From: Candidatus Thorarchaeota archaeon
GTDB taxonomy: Archaea > Asgardarchaeota > Thorarchaeia > Thorarchaeales > Thorarchaeaceae
DNA: 20,364 nucleotides
NCBI GenBank assembly: GCA_016840965.1
Contig: JAEORI010000316.1
Location: forward strand, 1-20,364
Reading direction: 5' to 3'
The notes under the pieces are model-generated. The model was not told where the DNA came from. It searched no databases and was given only the letters and a program-made list of their open reading frames with translations. Below, piece by piece: positions 14,747 to 20,364 of the stretch (its first letter is position 1; the number at the start of each line of letters is the position of its first letter). The position numbers and the translations under genes are program-made.

Positions 14747-16330
14747 TCAAGGGAGTGGGGGTCTGATGAGTACATCCCTCTCCCATTGAACTTCGTATGA
14801 GTAGTTTATCTTAAATTCATCTCCAGCTCCAATACTGGCTTCCCATTCGATTACACCTAGTTCTTCCTTCTTAATGGGTAGGCTGGGTTCTGATAGGTCA
14901 ACAATTATTTTCTCAGAATTACTATGAGGTATGACGTCCACAACCCTGATTGCTATCTCTTGTTTTGAGAAGTTGTGTATATCAAGCGAGTACTTGTATC
15001 CTCGCTTCTGTTTACCACGTGTCAGCCCTGCTTTCTCCGTGTCCTTCTCGATTAGCTTCTTCTCTGCTTTTACATCATAAGCAACTCTTGTCCCAAGCCT
15101 AAACTTTTCTCGAGGTGCTATTAGATCTAGGTGTGTTTCTCCAATGAAGTCACCCGAGGCATATACTTTGACATCTCCAGGAAGTAGTACCGCATCTTCA
15201 TTGGTAATCTCATCTTGAGCCACAACCTCTGCCATTTCTGAAGCGTTCCAAAAGTGTAACCGCCTTGATTCAAACTCCTCGAAAGTAAGCGTGATAGGGT
15301 GAGGATCATTATCGGCAGGAATGGTGACTTCTCCAGGTACTTCATAGACTGTGACTCCACCAAGGGACTCTGAAGTAACTGCATAATCCTCTACCATGTC
15401 CAGTAATGGTTCTTCCTCTGCTTCCATCAGCATCACACCTGTGTCCTCTGCATAGTCACGTTCCATCTTCATAGATTCGTAGATTTTCTTAGTTGGTACT
15501 CTCGCAGTTGCTACCACTGGTCGGAATACATCAATGTAGAATGGATTGGGCTTAACTGCTTCAACTGGTTGAGCTGATGCAGTCGAAACAGTAAGCTTTA
15601 CATCTTTCCAATTTTCAAGAGTTTGATTCCTTATGACTGCGATTCTCTTGACTGATGATTTCCTTTCTCCTATATCGACATCATATGTTGGTTGCCATGA
15701 TGCTGTCCTCAACTGATATGTTACTTCCAATTCGAGAGGCGTGTTACCTTTCACATCAAAGTTAATGAGGGCTTCATTGATTGTCTCTGTTCTTCGTTGT
15801 CCTTGAATCCTATTGATGTTGTTTTGAACTGCAGTTATTTCTGCGTTAATCGTTTCAAGCTTATCTTCTAGCTCTCTAACTATTTTTTTCGAATCTCGAA
15901 TAAGATCGCTCCAAATCTTGTCCATTTTTGTCATTTGATCCATTGCAGTTTCTCCAACTGAGAACCATTTCCCAAATTCAGAACTAAACTGCTTCATTAC
16001 ACCATTCAAACGTTCCCCTCTAGATTGTTGGAGATGCAGCTTGTCTTCAGTAAAACCCCGCTCCCGTTCCAGCTCTTTGAGCTTGTCATATAGCTCCTTG
16101 ACATCACCTTCAGGTTCGTAAGTCTTACTGACTTGTTTTACATCAATTCCTCTGAGAATTGCATTGCCCCTTCCTTTCACTCTGAAACTCTCTGGTTCTG
16201 CATAACGACTGATTCCAGATACCTTGACTGTTTGCTCGCCAGAAACAAGTTCAGTTTTTCCAATTCTAGTTATTCGTGCTCCGTCGCGAAAAACCGTTAC
16301 CAGCGCTATCTCTGTAGAAATCTCTCTCAT
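14747..16330 (-). CDS. MuiA-like DUF4140/DUF4139 protein, copy 2
   Basis: This 527-residue protein is of the 'mucoidy inhibitor A' type. Residues 1-60 form the DUF4140-like start (VTVFRDGARITRIGKT). About 75-165 is a charged heptad-rich helical region, likely a coiled coil. From about 190 to the end is DUF4139, including TASWQPTYDVDIGE, the ISTASAQPVEAV-like strand, GDFIGETHLDLIAP and IEWEASIGAG, ending in PPLP. There is no signal peptide or membrane helix, so location is unclear. ATG 16328-16330 has GGAGG 7 nt upstream and starts 12 bp after the stop of copy 1, so the two are almost certainly co-transcribed. The biochemical function of this family is unknown to me; the name comes from bacterial exopolysaccharide phenotypes. 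It converges with the M20 gene, leaving only 28 bp between stops. Confidence 0.88.
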   Translation of the reverse strand: MREISTEIALVTVFRDGARITRIGKTELVSGEQTVKVSGISRYAEPESFRVKGRGNAILRGIDVKQVSKTYEPEGDVKELYDKLKELERERGFTEDKLHLQQSRGERLNGVMKQFSSEFGKWFSVGETAMDQMTKMDKIWSDLIRDSKKIVRELEDKLETINAEITAVQNNINRIQGQRRTETINEALINFDVKGNTPLELEVTYQLRTASWQPTYDVDIGERKSSVKRIAVIRNQTLENWKDVKLTVSTASAQPVEAVKPNPFYIDVFRPVVATARVPTKKIYESMKMERDYAEDTGVMLMEAEEEPLLDMVEDYAVTSESLGGVTVYEVPGEVTIPADNDPHPITLTFEEFESRRLHFWNASEMAEVVAQDEITNEDAVLLPGDVKVYASGDFIGETHLDLIAPREKFRLGTRVAYDVKAEKKLIEKDTEKAGLTRGKQKRGYKYSLDIHNFSKQEIAIRVVDVIPHSNSEKIIVDLSEPSLPIKKEELGVIEWEASIGAGDEFKINYSYEVQWERDVLIRPPLP

Positions 16331-16342
16331 CTTTTAGCCTCC

Positions 16343-17908
16343 TCAAGGTAATGGTGGATTGATATTGACACCTTTCTCCCAGAGTACTTCATAATCATAA
16401 TTGATGCTCTTCTTTTCCTTTGGATCAATTTCCCTATGCCACTCAATCACACCAAGGTCATGTTTCGCAGCCGCGAGTTTCTCCCAGTCAATCTTGACTT
16501 CAATCTCGGGGCTTAAACTGTGAGGAATTCTATCGAGAACATCAATCTCTATTTTTCTCTTTGAGAAGTTGTGAATCTCCAATCTATAATTGTAAGAACG
16601 TCTTAACTTACCACGTAGAACGCCACTTTTCTCCATCTCGCGATTAACGAGTTTCTTTTCCGCCTTTACATCATAGGCTAATCTAGTTCCTATCTTAAAT
16701 TCCTCTCTTGGAGAAATCTGGCCAACAGATGTTTCTCCTATGTAATCTCCATCTGAGAATACCTTCATTTTTCCTGGAAGGATGACATTATCATTATTCA
16801 CAACTTTATCCTGAGCCACAACTTCAGCCATTACTTCAGCATACCAATAGTGAACTGTCGAAGTTCCGAGTTCTTCCTCTAATAGAGTAACTGGATGTTG
16901 CTCGAAGTCGGAAGGGATTGTCGTCTTCTTTGGTAGCTCATAAACCGCAATACCTGATACTGTTTCAGTTGCTTCTGCGAATTCTTCTTCTATTTCTGGG
17001 GGCGGTGCAGGAGGTGCAAAAGCACCAACTCCTGCTGGAGCCATTGATGGTCTTGGAAGTCTATCCATCTTTGCACTGGGTTTTTCTACCAAGGCTGGAT
17101 CATAAGCAGTGATGAAGAATGGCTTGCCCTCAATTGCTTCTACTGGTCGAGCAGTGGCAGTGGAAATAGTAAAAGCAACATTTGACCACTCTTCTTCCGT
17201 TCGATTGCTCACTAGAGCAATTCGTCGAAGGGTTGCCTTCTCAGGAAGTAGGTTCACGTCGTACCGAGGAGTCCAAGACGCTCCCTGCGTTTGGTATGTA
17301 AGTTCTAGTTCAACCTCGGAGGGTGACGATACTTCCAATCCCACCTCAACTGTATAGGTTGAAACAGTCCTCCTTTCTGATTTAATTTGGCCAATGTTGT
17401 CCCTCAAAACCTTCATTGTATCATCCAGATTATCAAGTTCTTCGCTTAGTCGCCTAATCTCCTGTTGTATTTCACTAGTAAGTTTGGTTGATTTTTTATC
17501 CATCTCATTTAATGATTTTAGATCCCCTTCATTCGCTGCGTAAACCATACCAAAATGGTTGGAGAACTCAGTAACCATATTACTGACTTGAAGAAGTCTA
17601 GTTTGTTGGAATTCAATCTCATCCTGGATGCCAATACGTTTCTTTTCCAAGTCTTTTAGTTCATCATATAATGGCTTAATGTCTGCTGATGGTTCATAAA
17701 CTTCAGTTTTGCTCTGAACATCTATGCTTGAAAGTTTAGCAGGTCCTCGACCCTTCACTCGAAAGCTATCTGCTTGAGCATAACTAGTTATACCTGAAAC
17801 CGATACTCTTCGCGGTCCGGATTCCAGCTTGGTTTTACCAATTCGTGTGACTCGTGCCGCATCGCGAAATACAGTGACTCCTGAAATTTTGGTCTGAAGA
17901 TTTGTCAA
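16343..17908 (-). CDS. MuiA-like DUF4140/DUF4139 protein, copy 1
   Basis: This 521-residue paralogue of the next gene has the same order of parts: DUF4140-like start (VTVFRDAARVTRIGKT), predicted coiled coil at about 75-170, and DUF4139 with GASWTPRYDVNL, ISTATARPVEAI, GDYIGETSVGQISP and GVIEWHREIDP, again ending in PPLP. By hand count 37 of the first 60 positions match copy 2 without gaps. It differs by a Pro/Ala-rich linker near 290-310 (GVGAFAPPAPPP) where copy 2 has an acidic, Met-rich stretch. The start is TTG at 17906-17908, supported by GGAG at 17916-17919 (7 nt away) and by exact alignment with the ATG of copy 2. It follows the histidine-kinase gene by 74 bp. A heteromer of the two copies is plausible; function is unknown. 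Confidence 0.88.
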   Translation of the reverse strand: MTNLQTKISGVTVFRDAARVTRIGKTKLESGPRRVSVSGITSYAQADSFRVKGRGPAKLSSIDVQSKTEVYEPSADIKPLYDELKDLEKKRIGIQDEIEFQQTRLLQVSNMVTEFSNHFGMVYAANEGDLKSLNEMDKKSTKLTSEIQQEIRRLSEELDNLDDTMKVLRDNIGQIKSERRTVSTYTVEVGLEVSSPSEVELELTYQTQGASWTPRYDVNLLPEKATLRRIALVSNRTEEEWSNVAFTISTATARPVEAIEGKPFFITAYDPALVEKPSAKMDRLPRPSMAPAGVGAFAPPAPPPEIEEEFAEATETVSGIAVYELPKKTTIPSDFEQHPVTLLEEELGTSTVHYWYAEVMAEVVAQDKVVNNDNVILPGKMKVFSDGDYIGETSVGQISPREEFKIGTRLAYDVKAEKKLVNREMEKSGVLRGKLRRSYNYRLEIHNFSKRKIEIDVLDRIPHSLSPEIEVKIDWEKLAAAKHDLGVIEWHREIDPKEKKSINYDYEVLWEKGVNINPPLP

Positions 17909-17982
17909 GTCCGTTCTCCTTTATTGGGGATGAGCAATACACCATTTATCCTTTAGCTCAATGTTCGGTGAGAAGCCCCAAT

Positions 17983-19260
17983 TCAATTGTTATCGTTCCA
18001 AGGTAGTTTAATTGAAAAGCAGCATCCAGGTTTATCTGAATTAATTAGATTAATACTTCCATCCTCTGACTCTATAATTGTCTTTGATAAATACAAACCC
18101 AAGCCCTTACCTTCAGGACCTGTGGTTACGCCTCTCTCAAATAAGTTCTCTTGAATATCAGGACTGATGCCTGGACCATCATCTGAAAAAAGAACTTCAA
18201 AATTTTCACCAGCTCTATGTACATTGATCTCCACATTTGGACAATCACCAGCATGCTGAGCTGTATTGCGGAGTAAATTCTCAAAGGCTAATGCAATAAG
18301 CCTCCCATATTTCGGAGCACGTTGACGAATACCACTTTCAACATTGAATGACACCCTCATCCCTTTGAATGCAACCTCGGCTCGTTTTCCTATTTTTTCC
18401 AGAACAGTCACAATATCTGCATCTAGTTCTTCTTCAGATATTGAAAATATGTGAAGCAAGCTTCGCATTCTATGGGCTGCAGCATAGGTTGATTCAAGGA
18501 ATGCAGCTTGTTTTGGCTCTCCATTTGACATTTGGGAGAGTTCGATTCCACCGAGTATCATTTGCACATCGTTACCGAGGTCATGTCTGAGAAGACTTGT
18601 ATAAATCTCCAACTCCTTGCGTCGTGCCTCAAGATTCCTATTACTTCTTTCAAGACTATTTGAATAATAATCCTGATTCCAAGAGGTGAACATCAACAGA
18701 ATAGCTATGGCAATATAGACCAGCAACCCCTCTAGAGCATCAGTAAACAGAATGCCTGTGTGTGAAATTGATAAGATAAGTAGAGCCACGAACAAGCCTG
18801 CTGCTAGAAGAGATTGCTTCTTAATCGAAATCAATTGAGTCGCTATTAGGACTGAAAGAACTGGCCAGGTCAATATTTGAAATGCTAAAGCCCCTCTAGT
18901 CCATACTGCTTGAAGAGAGATTGTTATTATAGGAATACATGCTGCACAAATGATTGTTAGAGCGGATGATAATCTAAGATGCGTTGTGCCGCTTAATAGA
19001 TACATTCCAGCTGCGTAAATTGTTAAAATTGAATAAAATGGAATTCCTTGTACTGGATCACTTGTGTATTGGAGGATAGGGAAGACACAAACTGCTGCAA
19101 ATAAAGCAGTTCTAAGAAATCTTGCTCTTCTTCTTTGACCGCCATCAGTTATTTCTGCAGATGGCCTTGTGATTATTTTAGGCAATTCTACTATTCTCTT
19201 GAATACACCTGCCTTCTTTGATGGATTCTTTTGTGCATCCCTCAATGCATTGCGCTCCAA
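17983..19260 (-). CDS. Membrane sensor histidine kinase
   Basis: This 425-residue sensor kinase starts with about 45 hydrophilic basic residues, then has about six hydrophobic helices between 48 and 194, a short helical linker (about 198-220) and a kinase core. The phospho-acceptor box is LLRHDLGNDVQ with His226. The ATP-binding domain has the N-box AFENLLRNTAQHA with Asn328, G1 DDGPGI (360-365), NLFERGV and G2 GKGLGLYL (384-391). All catalytic motifs look intact. No separate extracellular sensor or PAS domain is present, so sensing is probably within or near the membrane. No response regulator lies in the window. The listed start is TTG 19258-19260, with AGGAG 12 nt away and an AGGA directly before it; an in-frame stop just upstream excludes a much longer form. 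The two MuiA-like genes follow in the same direction. Confidence 0.9.
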   Translation of the reverse strand: MERNALRDAQKNPSKKAGVFKRIVELPKIITRPSAEITDGGQRRRARFLRTALFAAVCVFPILQYTSDPVQGIPFYSILTIYAAGMYLLSGTTHLRLSSALTIICAACIPIITISLQAVWTRGALAFQILTWPVLSVLIATQLISIKKQSLLAAGLFVALLILSISHTGILFTDALEGLLVYIAIAILLMFTSWNQDYYSNSLERSNRNLEARRKELEIYTSLLRHDLGNDVQMILGGIELSQMSNGEPKQAAFLESTYAAAHRMRSLLHIFSISEEELDADIVTVLEKIGKRAEVAFKGMRVSFNVESGIRQRAPKYGRLIALAFENLLRNTAQHAGDCPNVEINVHRAGENFEVLFSDDGPGISPDIQENLFERGVTTGPEGKGLGLYLSKTIIESEDGSINLINSDKPGCCFSIKLPWNDNN

Positions 19261-19414
19261 TTTCCTAAGAATCTCCTAACCCTTGTGTCAATTGGTTGCA
19301 AACCATTCCAACACAAAACCACCATTGGAAGGTTGTGTCTGGCCTGAGACTCTTTTCTAGATATATTATTCATGACTATTTGAATATTTATGGCTATGTA
19401 TTATGATAATAAAA

Positions 19415-19426
19415 TATTTTATATTA
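19415..19426 (+). promoter_or_regulatory. AT-rich TATA-like region of the small coiled-coil gene
   Basis: TATTTTATATTA lies in an AT-rich island (about 19373-19460) between divergent genes. Initiation about 25 bp downstream would leave a short leader with the GGAG site at 19463-19466. Confidence 0.4.
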
Positions 19427-19475
19427 TAATATGTTCATATTTTCACACATATTTAAAAAACAGGAGTATAATAGA

Positions 19476-19787
19476 GTGAGCAGAGACAGTAGCACAATCA
19501 CACGTGATGGCACCTCATCTTGGACGAGATCTACCCAATCAACTAATAGTTTGAACTCCCTGTCATTCATGGAAATAAGATTACGGAGCATCAGCAAAGC
19601 TATTGATGAGGTCAAGACAAAACGTGCGCGGCTTGAACAAGATCTACGTCTAGGTCATGTACCTGAATCTGAGTATGCAAGCTCGTTGCTAAAACTCATT
19701 GTTGAGAGTAACTCATTATCAAAGGAACGAGAAACGATAGCTGAACGGGTTAAGATGCTTAGAAATAAAGGTCTTATTCATCGTTAA
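19476..19787 (+). CDS. Small predicted coiled-coil protein, 103 aa
   Basis: I do not recognise a family. From GTG 19476 the protein has a Ser/Thr-rich, probably disordered N-terminus (residues 2-31, with runs such as TSSWTRSTQSTNS), then a charged helical region to the end (IRLRSISKAIDEVKTK...), likely a coiled coil. LRLGHVPESEYASSLLKLI near 65-83 faintly recalls the short SHOCT motif, but this is weak. The frame is open back to ATG 19431. GTG 19476 is preferred because GGAG at 19463-19466 is 9 nt before it and the ATG lies within the AT-rich promoter region. It is divergent from the histidine kinase and convergent with the second peptide-transport ATPase. Its TAA at 19785-19787 overlaps the other gene's stop. 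Confidence 0.65.
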   Translation: MSRDSSTITRDGTSSWTRSTQSTNSLNSLSFMEIRLRSISKAIDEVKTKRARLEQDLRLGHVPESEYASSLLKLIVESNSLSKERETIAERVKMLRNKGLIHR

Positions 19788-20364
19788 TCATACAAGTGGC
19801 ACGCGACCATTCTCCCATTTCCTGCATCCTGTAATTCTGGCTCCTCATTTGGACATCTTTCAAATGCTTTTGGACATCTTGGATGAAATCTGCAACCGCT
19901 TGGTGGATTTATTGGACTAGGAATTTCTCCTCTTGGAACTGCTTCAGCTTTCTTGACTTTTGGATCTGGAATTGGAATTGCACTCATCAGACCTACCGCA
20001 TATGGATGGAGGGGGTCTTCGTAAATACTATCTTTGTCAGCAACCTCCACAATCCTTCCAAGATACATTACAGCAATCCTGTCACAAACATGTCTAGATG
20101 TAGCTAAATCATGAGATATGAATAGATATGTGAGATTAAGCTCTCTCTTGAGATCCATCATCAAATCAAGAATTTGAGCTTTGATGGATACATCAACCAT
20201 CGCAACTGGCTCATCTGTCACTACGAACTCAGGATTGAGGATTATTGCTCTTCCAAACACAACACGTTGTTTTTGTCCTCCTGACAATTGGTGCGGGAGT
20301 CGGTTATAGAATGAGCTCGCAGGTGATAGACCAACGCGTTCAAGTATCTCCTCTGTTCGACTCT
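19784..20364 (-). CDS. Second Dpp/Opp peptide ABC transporter ATPase, 5' part outside the window
   Basis: This is the C-terminal part of an F-type peptide-transport ATPase. The frame stays open to the right edge (ending on the plus strand in a Ser-Arg-Thr-Glu codon series), so the Walker A region lies beyond the window. Visible are the signature LSGGQKQR, Walker B FVVTDE, switch ISHDLA with its His, the MYLGRIVE segment, HPYAVGLMSAIPIPDP, and the C-terminal four-Cys pattern in GCRFHPRCPKAFERC followed by VACHLYD. It resembles the F-type ATPase at 5916-6908, but is a separate gene and is the 3' end of another transporter unit transcribed leftwards. Its Walker B is followed by PVAMVD in place of the usual PVSALD, a conservative change. 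Its stop overlaps that of the convergent coiled-coil gene. Confidence 0.92.
   Translation of the reverse strand, partial: SRTEEILERVGLSPASSFYNRLPHQLSGGQKQRVVFGRAIILNPEFVVTDEPVAMVDVSIKAQILDLMMDLKRELNLTYLFISHDLATSRHVCDRIAVMYLGRIVEVADKDSIYEDPLHPYAVGLMSAIPIPDPKVKKAEAVPRGEIPSPINPPSGCRFHPRCPKAFERCPNEEPELQDAGNGRMVACHLYD

Noticed and set aside
19261..19372. Partly repeated GGTTG/CCAAC elements upstream of the histidine kinase
   Set aside because: The arms do not pair over more than a few bases, and I could not define a consistent repeat.

Overview
The window looks like a piece of an archaeal chromosome, moderately AT-rich, with 17 protein genes (one cut by the right edge). Archaeal signs are TATA-like boxes about 40-60 bp upstream of starts and a peptide-binding protein held by a C-terminal membrane anchor behind a Thr/Pro linker. 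Shine-Dalgarno sites are strong, and several starts are TTG or GTG. An Asgard-type archaeon is possible, but no marker here fixes the lineage. I saw no rRNA, tRNA, CRISPR array, insertion sequence or transposase.

Layout. (1) 234-2107, plus strand: a C45-type Ntn hydrolase and a DapA/KdgD-superfamily aldolase/dehydratase. (2) 2229-5586, minus strand: an MFS carrier, a bacterial-type (class I) GAPDH with its own likely promoter, and a short, divergent citrate-synthase homologue; a hairpin separates the last two. (3) 5705-5857, plus strand: a 50-residue Cys-rich protein with a strong ribosome site, followed by a 12-bp perfect hairpin. (4) 5916-12358, minus strand: a complete Dpp/Opp peptide ABC transporter in transcription order binding protein, hairpin, permease B, enlarged permease C, ATPase D, ATPase F. 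(5) 12497-13270, minus strand: an unrecognised protein, divergent from an M20 metallopeptidase (13378-14718, plus strand) across a self-complementary TATA-like box and an inverted repeat. (6) 14747-19260, minus strand: a membrane histidine kinase followed by two tandem DUF4140/DUF4139 (MuiA-like) paralogues. (7) 19476-19787, plus strand: a small predicted coiled-coil protein that shares overlapping stop codons with (8), the C-terminal part of a second Dpp/Opp ATPase running off the right edge.

How the genes fit together: peptide import by the Dpp/Opp system, the M20 peptidase and the Ntn hydrolase suggest peptide or amide scavenging. GAPDH and the citrate-synthase homologue suggest central carbon metabolism. 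The kinase and MuiA-like pair could be a cell-envelope sensing module, but that is inference from gene order. The points most worth a second look are the enlarged OppC-type permease, the citrate-synthase homologue lacking oxaloacetate-binding residues, the kinase/MuiA pair, the Ntn hydrolase without a propeptide, and the divergent promoter with its inverted repeat.
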